Position numbers and translations under genes: made by a program. 64,000 bases of DNA from Forficula auricularia (Eukaryota > Arthropoda > Insecta > Dermaptera > Forficulidae): contig JALMQS010000828.1 of the NCBI GenBank assembly GCA_024734495.1, positions 372,001 to 436,000 of the forward strand, given 5' to 3'. Shown here piece after piece: positions 47,908 through 60,940 of the stretch (position 1 is the stretch's first letter; every line of letters starts with the position of its first letter). The notes beneath the pieces are model-generated. The model did not search any database and had not been told where the DNA came from. It worked only from the letters and a program-made list of their open reading frames with translations.

Positions 47908-50900
47908 CATCTATTGGTGTATGTCTACATCAAATTCCTAGACTGTGTTTGTAAAGTAATCGGCGTTCTAGAGTGCAACACCAAAAGATCATTATGGAAA
48001 AGATTTATGCTTTACTAATGAGAAATGAAAAATTTATCTTCTACTTTTTTAAATAAAAGCGTGATTTTTAAAAAGTTATTCATTATATATAATCAAGACA
48101 GTAAAAGCATATATTGAGCGATGCAAAAAGAAAAAAAATATTATTATTATTATTATAGTCAAGAAGAGAAACAGGACCATCCTAAGATATTTGGCCCCCA
48201 TGGGCTTCTAACAATTATACGCCCCTCTTCATAAGAAAATATACACGAGAGATTGAAGCGGTTGCGGGGTGATCAGTGAAATTTTACAAAAGTTTATGAG
48301 CTAGAAAAAGTCAGTATATTGCCAATAAACAAAGAAAAATACAAAATTCAAATAACCTATCTGAACAAAAATTTAAATTTATTATATGTATAACTTAAAT
48401 ATTTACTTTCCTAGCACCAGCCGTAAAACTGATTTGAGCGCAAGTAAAATTCTCGTCCAAAAAGGCTGTCGGGCCCCGGAGCTTTAGCCCATTTAGCTCT
48501 GTTGTTAAAGTTGCCCTGAAAAGAAATATTTCTACCATAGGGCCGTGTACCAAATAAGATCCTGTGATTTTTTTAAGTGTTTGCTTTAGTACCCAGATGA
48601 TATACTCAATTGTAAAAAATATATTATTCTAAAAAAATCTTTAAGATTAAATGAGAAACTGTTTCCCTAATTTGAAAATATAAAAACTTTCTACTTAAAA
48701 ATTAATTGTATATAGATATATATGTATATAAATATAGATATGACATTTTTATTTATCTTCGAAAATAATATTAAACATTTCGTTAATTTCTTTATTTTTC
48801 TTTCTCTTTCTATAATGAGTTTCTAAATTTCTCTCTATTAAAAAAGGAATTTGGATTAAAAGTTTTAATTCAAACTTTCGCAATGTATATTATCTAGATG
48901 TGTTTAATATGATCTTCATGGCATGCAGACATACTGCAAATGCCTTGCAGATAAAAATAAATTTTCTATAAAAAAAAAAAAAAAAAAAAAATGAAATAAT
49001 GGTATCTGTAGGGGATATCGTATACTTCTTTATTTATGAATTGGATTAAGTTATTAGCCCTAAAGCAATTAAAAACTGACTTTATGAATAAAATCTTTCT
49101 AACCAAGTCATGTAAAATGGGATACTAATAGTGTGTCTACAATTTTTGTCTGTCTATCCGTCTGTGTCTGTTAGGGATTTACAGCCCGTAAGAATATAAT
49201 AAATTAAATACTTCCCAGAAATTTTTTCAGATATTAAAATAGAGTACGATGACAGGCACCTAAGGAAGACACTCTCCAAGAAAAAAAAAAGAAAATAACT
49301 ATTTTTTTAAATTTTAGTAAATTTTCTTGTAGCTAGGTTAATTTACTATGTACCTAATGATTATAATGGGATAATTTGTATACATTATTTATTTATTTAA
49401 TTGAAGATTCGTAGAGATGTGTCCAAAATAAATTTATTCAGAAACAAAAATTAACGCTTCATCGATTTATTGGAAGTTTAAATGATGAATGAATCTATTT
49501 AACAAACTAAAATTCAATATCATTAGAATAGAAAGGAAAACCATAATTAAACAATTAATATTCTCATAATAATCTATTTTTACTTTATTTTTCATCTTGT
49601 GTGTTTTTCAACGAATGAATATGTTTTTGGAATAAATAAATAAATAATAATAATAAAAATATTTCGTCCACATCATCATGAGGCTTCAATTAAATAATTA
49701 ATTATACTAATATTTTTACTAGAATAGCAATTTTGAAAAATACTACATAATAATTGATCCAATTAGCTAAAAATTCTTAAATTTGGTTTAAATAAAAAAA
49801 ATTATATTATTTATATTTATCATGTCGAAATCAAACATTTAAAAAACTGGATTTAGCTAAGTGACCCTGGATAAATTCGAAAATACTTGAAAAACTTCAT
49901 TAAGCATCGAATTAAATAATCGAACATTTTTTTTTTTTGAAATTTTAAAAATAAAACTTCGTTGGGGTATAGATCTCAAATTTTCATACTAACAAAACGT
50001 GTCTGTTTTAGTGCTTTATAATAATTTATTACAATAAGTGTCGAATAATGAAGTCTAATATTACTAATGAATATAATATATATAATTTCTTTTCTTTCTT
50101 TTAGATGAAATTAAAACATTATGAAGCCAGGAAGGGTCGAGTTCTACTGTTGCTATTTTCTATCTCTAACTAATTTAAAATTATTTCATGATTCATAAAC
50201 TTTAAAAAAGTAAACAATACTGACCACCTCACTTCAATAAATAGTACAATTGGTCACGAAAGGTCAAAACTATACTTTACGTCGAATTGGGATTATTTCT
50301 CGGTATGAACAGCAGGCTGGCATAAGTTCATTCTGGTGCCAAAATGTTGATATTTCCAAAACAAAGAACTGATTAGATTTTGAGAATTCTAATTAAAGAA
50401 CACTATGTTCATAAATGCAGAAAATTAGAAATAAAAAAAAAGGCTTATGTACTCTCTAACTCATTAAAACGTTTTCACATTTTCCTCTAATTTATAGTTA
50501 TAATTTTAATAAATACATGAATTTTATACATTAAAATTTTGTTTTAAGAAAATTGACGAGTAAATACTCTATCATTAAATAACAAAATTAAAAAACAAAA
50601 ACAAATCAAAATCGTACTTTGCATTCAAGATTAAAAAGGCCACAACATACCCACATATCCAAATATGAGAGTTAAATACAAAACATCTCCCTTTTTGGGT
50701 CGTTCGTTAAAAATCAATTTAAATCCAAAAAATTTATTTTGTTTTTTGTTTGTTTTTTTCCAATTTAAATTATGCACTTGATTGTCTAGAAAATGCAACG
50801 AAAATGTGAATTCGAAATCTGTCTAGAGCAGGTTCTTTTTAGTCCATTGTGTGGGTAGACATTGAGACCTGTTTGAATCACCCACTCGATTTCTGTGAGT

Positions 50901-51569
50901 GGGATCGCATTTTAACACACACATGTTGCTTTATAATCACACAACGTTTTGATATTTCTTTGAACAAAGGGTAAATGTTCGTTCCCACGAGCGTTTTCAA
51001 GAGAGCTTTTTTTTCTGTTTGTTAAGCCAGATTTCTTGAACAAAATTTTAAAAAGTATTAATTAATCAATTTTCATAATTAAATAAATAATTTTTATTTG
51101 TTATTTGTCGTCTTTCCAAAGATTTTTTTTTTTTAATTAATTACGAAATCTTGTTAACTCATAAAACGACCCATATATACTCTTATCTGAAAATATAATT
51201 TTTCCTATTTTGAAAACTGTTAGTTATGAATGTTATGATGCAAAAGTAGAAAATTTTAGTTACGAAGAATCATTTTATGTGGTAATGAAATAAAATTAAT
51301 TTTCCCTCAATTTCTATTTAAAGTAATTTCTTAAATAACTAAGAAATAGTTAATTGAAAAATTCGGAAATGGGACAAAAATCAAAACAAACTAAAGATAA
51401 TTCGTTTTTAAATTCTGAAAACTGATCAATTGAAAAGATTGATACGAGTTTTGTTCGAGAATACATAGACACCTTCGATTTCGACCCAGCCCCTGAAATT
51501 TAGGGGTTGCATCTCCTTGCATTAAAATAATAATAAAAAATAATAATGCCAAAAACGTGTGGTCTTAAC

Positions 51570-52030
51570 TTTTTAATTTCAAATTGGGACTAATGAATTT
51601 AAAAATTTGGATTAATTGAATCCAAAAAGAGGATATAATTAATGTTATTTTTAAGGAATTTTTTATATACAGTTTCAATTAAATTGTTCTTTATAGATAG
51701 AGATTCCAAAAATTTTCTTTTTAATTTATTTGTAATGTATAAGATTTTTGTATTATCAATTTGAAAACTATGACTGTTATCAATGTCAACACAAGATTCC
51801 TGTGGACTATTTATTTTTCATGTTCTATTAAACTCGTTTTTAAATTCCTCTTCTTTAAAGAGAATAATTAATTTCAATGTGGGAATATACAATTTCAAAA
51901 TAGTAATCAATTTTAAAATGAAAATAAACACAATGATCATTAATAATGACTATTCCCAATTTAAAATTGGCTAATCTTATTTTAAAATTTATTAATTCTA
52001 TTTTAAAATTGTAAAGTTTCAATTTGAAAA
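51570..52030. repeat. second copy of the ~21-bp minisatellite family
   Basis: Units like CTATTTTAAAATTTATTAAT and CCAATTTAAAATTGGCTAAT recur, most clearly at 51890-52020, next to a TTTCAAATTGGGACTAATG lead similar to 23610-23630. Degenerate, non-coding, lying just downstream of a tensin exon. Confidence 0.5.
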
Positions 52031-52142
52031 GGATATAAATAGGGGTGGGTTTAACAATCGCATAAGAAACGCTGTCTTGTAAAACACCCTTGTAAATGAG
52101 TCTTAAAAATCCACTTTTATAAGGGTTGTTTGAGTAACTCAC

Positions 52143-52578
52143 CCATCATGAAACTCGGGGGACCTCGGTGACGCGCTACTTGACCCGTTGTCCAGTAGAT
52201 AATCCCGGGTGGGTGAGTTGATCTCTCTCTCGGCGCATTCGGGCGACGACGGATTAGATATCCTCCTGGGCGGCGGTGGTCCTTTATTCTTAAAGCTGGC
52301 CTTCCTGACGAGGCTCGGGCTTGCAAGACCCGGGTGCACCTGCAGCATCGCGTCTTGCGTATAGCTGAAGGGTTGGCTGTCGACACGCGCGTGGTATGGA
52401 ATAGAGGCGGGCGCCGGATCCGGAATGCTCTCCACCGTCAGCAACATGTCGTGCAAGAGTTCGTCGAGGGCGCGCCTTCGCTCGGCTGCGGAGGGGCCGC
52501 CGTCCAAAGGGGCCCCCATCGATGAGCCGCCCCCAGCCGCCGCCGCCACCGCCGCCGCCGAACCGTCCTTGCCAGCAC
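52143..52578 (-). CDS. TNS: tensin exon: alanine/glycine-rich and proline-rich linker
   Basis: Tensin in-window residues 96-240. It opens with an Ala/Gly-rich low-complexity stretch (GCC/GCG codons), then AAERRRALDELLHDMLL, which aligns with the short helix after the C2 domain in vertebrate tensins (AQEKAELDQLLSGF). A Ser/Pro-rich region follows, with PPPPRRISNPSSPE and SPRSPEFHDG, plausible phosphorylation or SH3-ligand sites. The donor is a clean GTGAGT (52137-52142) and the acceptor is CAG-type after TTTT. The exon starts with two and ends with two bases of split codons; joining to the exon at 28905 makes a Gly codon. Its GC content is far above the AT-rich introns around it. Confidence 0.9.
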
Positions 52579-54660
52579 CTAAAACGACATACTCCCTGTC
52601 ACTTCTTGTTCCTGACACACACTCCCCACCTAATCATTTCCCCCACCAAAACACACACACATTCATTCAACCACTTGTCTCGGAAAGGAGTTGGACATTT
52701 TTACAACTATGCAGAAAAATGCATAATGTTTAGTGTTGTGGTTTTGCACTCAAACGGATTTTACGAAAATTTCAGACATATAAGGAAAAAAATCTTTTTA
52801 GTCAGCACTGGACATGAGTCAGATCATTCCAGTCAAACTAATATAATTTTATGTAAATATATTAATTTTATAAAATATGTCTTAGTTATTGGATTACATA
52901 AAAAATTTGATACGAAATTCGTTGTTTTCACTTTTTCTTTCAATTGATATCAAACATATTTCAATTTCGATTTATCTCAAAAATAAATTTTACATATTGT
53001 TGGAATTCGAAAATAAAAGCAAAAACCTGCTCAAAACTAATTGCCATTGTGGCTATTTTTAGGTTTTCAGGTTTCCCGATGGGTAGCCCTTGGGACGGAT
53101 TCTAATTTGACCTTCACTCAGATGTGACTTCATTTAGGGTTTGTGTCTAGTTCCTTAAAAACCTGAAAATGACAACAGTGACCCATTGAGTTAAGTGGAT
53201 TTATACTTTTCGATTTTTGTGACTCCAAATCTAATAAGGTTCCATTTTACGTTTCAAACAGACTCATGCAAATTTCAAAATACAAAATTAAAACAAAAAA
53301 GTGACAAAAAGCAAAAAAAAAATGCGTTTGTGAGAATTTTGATGGTAAATAATTTAAGGTGCAGAATTGTAAATCTAAAAAAAATCTGCTGGAGATCAAC
53401 GTAAGAAGATGGCCAAAACTGTGTAGATTGGGAAAACAATTAAAAAATCATATTTAAAAAGTGATAAATTAATTTCATATCTCCATTTATCAATCCTACA
53501 AAAATTACAACTGTTCAAACGAAACAAAATAAATTTTTAAATTAATTACTATTAGTAAAACAAAAGACAGATATGAAAAGTTTTTGATGATTCAGAATTT
53601 AGACTGAAGAATTATAAATCTAAAAAAGATAGCTTTTTTTAGAAAAAGTAACATAATTATGCTCAAGAAGAACATTTGAAGATGGCCGAAACTGTAGGTA
53701 CAATTTTAGAGAATAATTAAAAATGTAAGGTCAAAAATCGTTAACCCTAAAAACATTAGATGTGTTTTAAAGGAAAGAACATTTTTTTATTAATTTATGA
53801 AATTTATATTGCCTACTTTAAAAGTAATTTTGTTTGTATTATGTTATGAATTTTAAAGAAAAATTGTGCTCAAAATTATAAGTCCAGGTCAGAATAACAA
53901 AGAAATCAAACAAAACGAAGTAAATTTTGATGAATGAATAATCCTAATCAAAACTAAGTCAAATTCCTAGTGGAGACAACAACCGAATGGAACTCTAAAA
54001 TATAATCAGTTATGAGCCCAAAGTTTTATGCTGCTTTTGACGAAACGTTGGACCCGGAATTGTTTTGCTACTATTCCAAAAAAATCAAACAGTATTAAAT
54101 ACAAAATACAATGTGTAGCAAAGTCAGCAGTGCCTTGTAAATTTTAACAATTATTTATAAAATGTAATTTAATATAGGTATTATAAATGAATAATAAAAC
54201 TATTTTCTCTTTGTTCAAATATTTCCTTGTTTTACTTTTGAATTTGAAGTCTTAGAGAACAACACGAGGGACAGTTTCACAGATAAATAACCATATATAA
54301 TACAAGGGCTCCAAATCTAAAACAAATATACTGTTCGAGGTTACCCCGAGCCATAATGAATTATATGAAAAATGTGTATATCCGAAAATCTTGGGTAGGT
54401 AAGGATCTTCACTAAATTAACAGCATAATTAGTTAATTAGTAAAACAATGGAGAAAATAAATTCTTGAATTTCAATAAATAACAAAATTGCCACTTTTTT
54501 TTAATTCTCTTCATTTCTTCCACAATCTTCAATTGATTCCAGATCGATGTTGTTTGAACTCTCTATCTCTTCTATTCTCGTTTTCACCTTTTTCGGTGAA
54601 ACTCACTCGCCTACAGGTCGCTGATTAATCATCGAGATCGCAGAATTGCAAATGATCAAC
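52579..54660. other. tensin intron, no element identified
   Basis: About 2.1 kb of AT-rich intron between two linker exons. Two loosely similar stretches (near 53340-53420 and 53600-53700, sharing AGAATT.TAAATCTAAAAA and AAGATGGCC.AAACTGT) suggest an old tandem or dispersed repeat. A GAAACGTTGGACC motif at 54040 resembles hammerhead 3' halves without a core. Confidence 0.45.
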
Positions 54661-54948
54661 CCACACGGTAGTACAAACCTCGGCTGTCCTTGTGCAAGAG
54701 TCCGTTGCCTGCTGAGCTGATGCCCGAGTCCATGGACACAGTATGGGGGCTGCCGATCACGCCGCCCCCCGAAGATGAGGCTTGTTGCTGAGCCACGGGC
54801 TGGTGATGTTGCTGGTGATGCGATAACTGCTTCCTCGATGTCTCCTCCTGGTGTTTTTCTTGCTGTTGTTGTTGTTGTTGTTTCTTTAAAATGGTGGCGT
54901 AGATGGAACCGTCAAGTGGGCCGTAAGTATGGTTCACTTCGTCACCGT
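54661..54948 (-). CDS. TNS: tensin exon: post-C2 segment, polyglutamine linker
   Basis: First tensin exon visible in the window (in-window residues 1-95). Tensins link integrin tails and actin at focal adhesions. The peptide begins DGDEVNHTYGPLDGSIYATI, matching the segment directly after the C2 domain of vertebrate tensins (GEVLHTQGPVDGSLYA). It continues with a CAG/CAA-coded glutamine run, a His/Gln-rich stretch, and a serine-rich SMDSGISS motif. The acceptor is a pyrimidine tract ending CAG at 54949-54950, and the exon begins with two bases of a split codon. The donor is less certain: GTTGAT at 54655-54660 keeps frame, but two other GT sites within 20 bases would too. The preceding PTP-like and C2 exons are not in this window. 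Confidence 0.87.
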
Positions 54949-56394
54949 CTGAAAAAACAAAAACAATCCTGATATTTTAAATTTTATTCCTTTTCTGCAG
55001 ATGTAGGGTATCTTCACACAATATCAATTTCGGATAATATCTTCACACTTAGAGATCGAATTGAAATTTGATATTTTTGTCTGACACTTGATCAATTTTT
55101 TTTGTCCAGATCGAATTTAAGATTATATATCATTCTTTGTCCAGTGCCTAAAGTCCACTTTAATTAAAATTCGAAAAAATAACTGTGATTTTTAGAAATT
55201 CCAGATTTTCTCAAAAATTTTGTAGAAATTGTTATTATTTTCTTAAGCGAATCATTTCATTTATGGTTCATCTGATCTGAAGATAATTATTTTTTCAGAG
55301 TGGTGTTTTTTTAGGGAATCTTGAAAATTCAATTCTTCATTTTTTTATCAATTAAAAAAAATGTAAATTTATTGATAAAATACATTTTGTTTTCTAAAAC
55401 TGGAATAAATTTGTTTTCAATTTTATTAATCTCCAATCTAATTCAAAAGTTTATTTCAAATATTTATTCAATAAAATGGAAGAATTATTATTTTTTCTAA
55501 AACAAGTAGGTATACAATAATTTTTTCAATCAATTTTTATCAGAGGCCATGATCATTCCAAAAGATTCCTAAATTTTTTATTTCATAAATGAAATAATCT
55601 AAATTTTAGACTATTTTTCCATCATAAGAATTGTTTCGAGATTCATAACAAACGGTTTCAAAGTATCGCATGTACAGCTCATATTCTGGGTTCGATAAAC
55701 GGAACTACGACTGCGCCTGGTAGTTTGGAACCGTTTGGAACTTCTGTGGAAACAGGATAATTACATAATGATTTATGCTAGTTTTAAAAAATATATAGGC
55801 GAAAACAGACGAGTTGGAATGTGCATATAAATAGAGAGTAGTAAAAATGAGAATGAAAATAGTATCATCAAAGTTCGAGAAACCACCTGAAAGAGTAAGC
55901 AATAAATTTCAGAGAAAAGTACTAAATAAATAAACAAATCCATCAAGACTGAAAATGAGAAGAACAAGAAAAACAAAAAGAAGTAGTGGAAATGTAAAAG
56001 TAAAAGAGAAAAGATGACAGAAGTAACTTCAGAAGAAACTGCAAAAAATAACTAAAAGAAAAAATAAGTAATGAAGGAGATGAAAAAGGATATTTCTCCA
56101 TTAATTTTCTTTCTAAAATGAAACAAATTTGCATTGTTCTATATAAAATTTTCCGATATAAAGCACAATTTTTCTTTTTTATAAATTACATAATACAAAC
56201 ACAATCAATAGTTTTTCTAAATTTACTATTAATACTATCTATATAGGTAATATTATATTCATATAAAATAAATTAAATATAAGTAAACATACAACATATT
56301 ATAATTTGTCCCGTTCAAAAGTGGAACCTTAACTGGTATTAAGTAATAAAATTTCCCGAGTACGTTGCTATTTTGCGACTATTTAAACTATTTC

Positions 56395-56468
56395 AATTAA
56401 ATTAGGTTGGAGTTGGTGGTGTTTCACAAGTCCTTGTGAAACACCACCAACTCCAACCTAATTTAATT
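56395..56468. repeat. near-perfect 36-bp-arm hairpin
   Basis: TTAGGTTGGAGTTGGTGG and GTGTTTCACAAG, a 2-base centre, then the exact inverse. It is followed by GTTTCACTATAAACCAACACC, which recurs in related form near 41478 and 42028 and may mark one end of a small element. Confidence 0.85.
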
Positions 56469-58914
56469 TTAACAATGTTTCACTATAAACCAACACCGCG
56501 TTCCCTAAATTTTATTAAACTATTTCACTTGGTTAACTTCCAAATCGCGATATAATTTTATAAAATTATTAACACTTACCTAATGCTTAAGAACAATTAA
56601 CATATTATTACTACACTAAATCAATTTTATAAAAGAGTTGACCAAAATTTTATGTTCATGGTGAAGGTAATTTAATTACCTAATAATAAAATTAAGTTTT
56701 TCTTGACCATTTAAAAATTAACTCACGCCCGATAGAAAATTATACAATAAAAATATTAATATTTAATTGAATTTAGTATATTTAAAGAAAAAAATTATGT
56801 GCGTCTAATTTGTTCCTTAGAGGAGGAAATATAAAAACAAACTAAACTAATAAAATATTAAAAAGTTCGTTCCGGTGCCAAATGTTTGTATTTTCAAAAT
56901 AAAATCATAATTAGATTTTAAGTTTTCTATGTTCGGAATTACCATTGAAAAAATTCAGAAAATAAAAAATCTAATCGAATTGTTGAGAAACTAATGTACT
57001 GGAACTTGGCCGACTAGATTGTATTACCAATAATATTCTGTGCCAGGGTGGTAAGTTTCAATTTCTAGTTCAAACCGTTAGCTGACAAAAAATTTGAGGA
57101 GTACCAAGACTTTGAAATTTCTCCTGATCTAAATAATTTTTAATTTTTATATTTTTTTTTCTTTTCTTTAATTTGGAAACTATTAGTTCATTTCTGGATT
57201 AAGTGTTTACTTCACACTCAATTAGCCTTAATCTGCTTAAAAACCAAGATCGCTATAAGGTCATTGTGAATAAACAACCACATTAATCTGCTTTTTCCTC
57301 CTTTTTTTCAATGAATTATTGTGGCTTAGTTATAATTAACCGAAATGATGATTTTACAATTGAAACGAAAAGCGATTTCAATTACGAATCGCCTCATATT
57401 ATAAATCAAATTATGACATCTATTTCCTGACGGACAGACGGACTATCCAGTCATTAATAACTAAACGAAACCGCAACCTATTCATATCCTTTGCGGTCAA
57501 TGAGAACATCAACCTCACTATGTCACTTTGTTTTCAGAAATCTAATTAAAATGTTTCCTTAATTTCATGAAATAATAACTGTGTCAGGGTTTTTGGGAAT
57601 ATAAAATTAAATTTATATTTATATGATCAAATTATGTGTAATTAGGGAGGAGGACACTTTCAGTGAAGGGGACCAAATGATGACTTAATATTTTCGAAAT
57701 GCAAAACAGTCATCGATTTCTATTTAAACTATATGGTATGGCTATGTTTACATTTAGAAATTGACCGTGAAATTTTACGATGGCGATTTTATACCTTTGA
57801 CTGAAATTTATCAGCTTGTTTACACTATGTTAGAAAAGTTTCACCTCGAAAAGCAGCCAATTGTCCTTAGAGCTGTTTGGAGCTTAGGTTCTATTCCCAA
57901 GGGGTGAATACAACCCTACTGACATATAAATCTTGGTTTAACTAGAGGACACTCTCATGATTTTTCCAATAGAATACAAAACGTTCCGGCTCCTAAACTT
58001 GGAATCGATTTTAAGACATTATAGTAACAAAAGCTGTCTTAACTTGTTATGATAAACAATGTGAAACATTCATAACAAAAGCTTCACTGGCATTTAAAAA
58101 GTCCCCAGATTAGGAATCGAACTGTTTATAGCCTGATGGGGTATTTAATTAAAATGATTATTGTGCGATAAACATATACCTTAATTTATATTTTATAAAT
58201 ATTTCTTTTAAACTTTATCAAGAAGGGATGAAATTTTTTTTGACATAAAAATTTGTTTGTATGTGTGTGGTGTGTCTATCTGCCTGTATTTCGATATCGA
58301 CAATAACCCAAGAATAGGTCTTAAAAAGTCCGTTCTTGTGCTAAAGTTTTGTGTTTCCAAAACAAAGTAGGTAGATAGGTAGTAGGTTAGATATTTTTGC
58401 TTCATATATCCAAATCGAAAAACGCAAATAAGTCGGTTAAGTGTGAATCAGAATCAGATACAGTGTTTTTGGAATGTTAAATCTTCCAAAATACTTGAGT
58501 TATTAAATTCGTTCTTACTTTTCTTTGATACGGAAAGAATAAGCGTACTTTTGTATTTTTTAATAATTTTAAGTCAGAATTCCCTTTTTAGGTCTCTCTC
58601 TCAAACCGTCCCTCTAAAATTAATTCAATATGAAAATAAAGCCTAATTCTTCTTAGTAGGGAAACTACGCAACCCATGATAACAAAAATAATCCACAAAA
58701 AAATTTGACGCTTCTAAAATAATCATTCGAATAAAGTTTTAATGCGATTTTTAGTTTCGCTGAAAATGAATTGATATAATTTCTAAATTCAAAATTTGAT
58801 TCTTTTTTAATTTAGGAACTACAATCTGAGAGACGGGCATTGTATCAACGCTAACAGTGTAGCGCTTTACTTTTGAAACTATTTTTTTAAACCTCCACTA
58901 AATATTTATTCACT

Positions 58915-59138
58915 ATTATTTTTTCTTAGTTTAAAATGTTAACATATAATTGTTCTAATTAAAGAGCAATGGCTTTATAACTTGTTTTTCAAAACATCCT
59001 TTTTACTTCCATTTCTTTCTCTAATTAAAGTAGAAATTTTGCATATGGGATTTGGCGTAGGTTCTTTTAATAGTGGAATAGAAATTCATCTCCAGAGTAG
59101 AGTGGGATTGGAGGAGAGGAGGTCGAGTGTGTAAGTAC
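58915..59138 (+). repeat. direct duplicate, copy 1
   Basis: Shares with 60435-60667 the sequence from TTTTTTCTTAG-TTAAAATGTT through TTTTTCAAAACATCC, TGCATATGGGATTTGGCGTA and GGGATTGGAGGAGAGG. Divergence is modest, so this is a dispersed repeat or a local duplication about 1.5 kb apart. Confidence 0.75.
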
Positions 59139-59390
59139 TATAAAAAGATAGACCAGCCAAAATTATCAAATAACATTAGAAACAATTTAAGAAATGATAT
59201 TCTATTAAAACATTTTTTTTTTTAAATTATTATATTGCATTAGTGAGAACAAGAGTGCTTCGTGACCCATAAATAGGAGAATTAAAGAAGTAAAAAAAAA
59301 AATATTTTTTAAATTAAAAATATTGTTGATACATGTTAAACTGATTTATAAAGGAAAAATTTAACAAAAATTTAATACGAAAATAAATTT

Positions 59391-59604
59391 AGGTCAAATC
59401 AAAGATTTTAGTAGATATATGTTTATATTGCACGTAAGAGGGTCTTTCTTTATATATTGCATGTTGGAGGTGGATTGTCTCAAGGGTCCGACTAGTTGTC
59501 TGGAAAGAATTCTAGTGCTTGGGTTCGACTCCCGAGGGGACAGGAACCTTTTACATGCAATATTAAACATAAATATACCTACTAAAATCTTAGATTTGAC
59601 CTAA
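59391..59604. mobile_element. MITE with ~45-bp inverted termini and internal B-box-like motif
   Basis: AGGTCAAATCAAAGATTTTA at the left is inverted at the right as TAAAATCTTAGATTTGACCT; TATTGCACGTAAG is inverted as TTACATGCAATA. Inside is GGGTTCGACTCCCGAGGGGA, like a tRNA T-arm. A partial relative is at 60113-60195 (AATCTAAGATTTTAGTAG, then the inverse-type AGGAATCGAACCCTCG). Confidence 0.7.
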
Positions 59605-59790
59605 ATTCATTTTCGTGATTAATTTGGTTATATACCGAGGGTTGATTTTAAGTAAAGATTCTTCTTTTTTTATCAAATAGATACTCATTTCTTTTTAAAA
59701 ATTTTATACTTATGAATATGACATATAATGATGGGTGCACGCATCATTTAATGGGATGATCCTCGAAGCAAAAATGAAATAAAATATAAA

Positions 59791-59945
59791 ATTGAAAGTT
59801 TTTGTGCCGAGAGTAGTAGAATTTTTATATATTGAAGGAGACAATAAAAGAGTGTCTTCTGCTGGAATTATAAATTTTATTTATTAAATAAAATTTATAA
59901 TTCCAGCAGTAGACACACTATTTTATTGTCTCCTTCAAGAAATAA
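59791..59945. mobile_element. head-sharing palindromic element
   Basis: Head GAAAGTTTTTGTGCCGAGAG, then TTGAAGGAGACAATAAAAGAG and TCTGCTGGAATTATAAATTT, both mirrored to the right (AAATTTATAATTCCAGCAG ... TTATTGTCTCCTTCAA). Same plan as copies A and B with a different body; a truncated relative is at 3080-3165. No hammerhead core seen. Confidence 0.65.
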
Positions 59946-60434
59946 TATATATATATTTTTTTTATAATTTTATTTTTTATAATTAATGTAAAGATTTAAG
60001 CATATTTTTTGAGTTTCTTTTTTTTGAAAAAAGATGGAATTTTTTCAAAAATCAACCTATGTTAGGTACATAACCATTATAATATTAAGAAAAGAATTTA
60101 TTTCATTTAGGAACGAATCTAAGATTTTAGTAGAAATATTTTTACATTGCATGTAAGAGGGCTTCGTCCTCTCAGGAATCGAACCCTCGATTATTTTTTG
60201 TGATATTTATCGAAACATTTATTTATGTAGGTGCACTTCGAACTTGCAACATAATATGTCATTTCTATGCCTATGGTAAATTCTACCACTATTGCTAGTT
60301 TTTTGTGCATTCTCTTTTACTCAATGTCCAAATTGATTCTATCAGTCAATGGATAGTTTGACTGCTTTTTGTTTTCATTCATGGTTTCATTTATAATTTT
60401 ATTAGATGTATGTATGATCAAAAATTAATTTAAG

Positions 60435-60667
60435 CCATTATTTTTTCTTAGATTAAAATGTTAACTGATAATTAAAGAGCAATGTCTTTATAACTTGTTT
60501 TTCAAAACATCCTTTTTTTCTCCTCTTTCTTTGTCTAATTAAAGTAGAAATTTTGCATATGGGATTTGGCGTAGGTTCTTTAATAGTGGAGTTGAAATGC
60601 ATCCCAGAGTAAGAGTGGGATTGGAGGAGAGGTGGTCTCTAGAGAGAGAGGGTCTCCAGTGTGTGAG
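60435..60667 (+). repeat. direct duplicate, copy 2
   Basis: Partner of 58915-59138. It continues into a GC-richer stretch (60667-60780) with open frames on both strands that I cannot identify. Confidence 0.75.
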
Positions 60668-60940
60668 TTTCGGAATGACAACCTCGAACCAGTTGCCATA
60701 CATGGACGGTCCTGGTGCTCCATTCTCAGCCGTGGGCGCTCTTCCTTGCCGTCACTAAAACGGTCGCGATTTTTTCTTTTTCAATCTAATGTGTTTTTTT
60801 CTTATTCACTCTTTCCTCCCTATACAAACAAAGAACATTTTCCTGAAATTCCGAAGGTTTCAAGTCACAAATAAAAAATTCGGGTGTGTGCTTAAGACTA
60901 CACGACAGAAGTGATAACTTATTTGGAATTTATAATTCTA

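Larger units (their letters stand above)
28906..52142 (-). other. large (~23 kb) tensin intron
   Basis: The split Gly codon between the exons at 52143 and 28905 shows these are adjacent exons in at least one transcript, so everything between is intron. I see no other exon with tensin-like content. The interval is filled with AT-rich sequence and with the mobile elements and tandem repeats listed separately. Confidence 0.7.

Noticed and set aside
52334..52947. Plus-strand frames opposite a tensin exon
   Set aside because: Antisense shadows of the GC-rich exon; the minus frame has splice phase and homology.
60632..60874. 80-codon plus-strand frame in a GC-richer stretch
   Set aside because: No recognised domain, follows a dispersed repeat; minus-strand reading was also tested as a missing C2 exon and does not resemble tensin.
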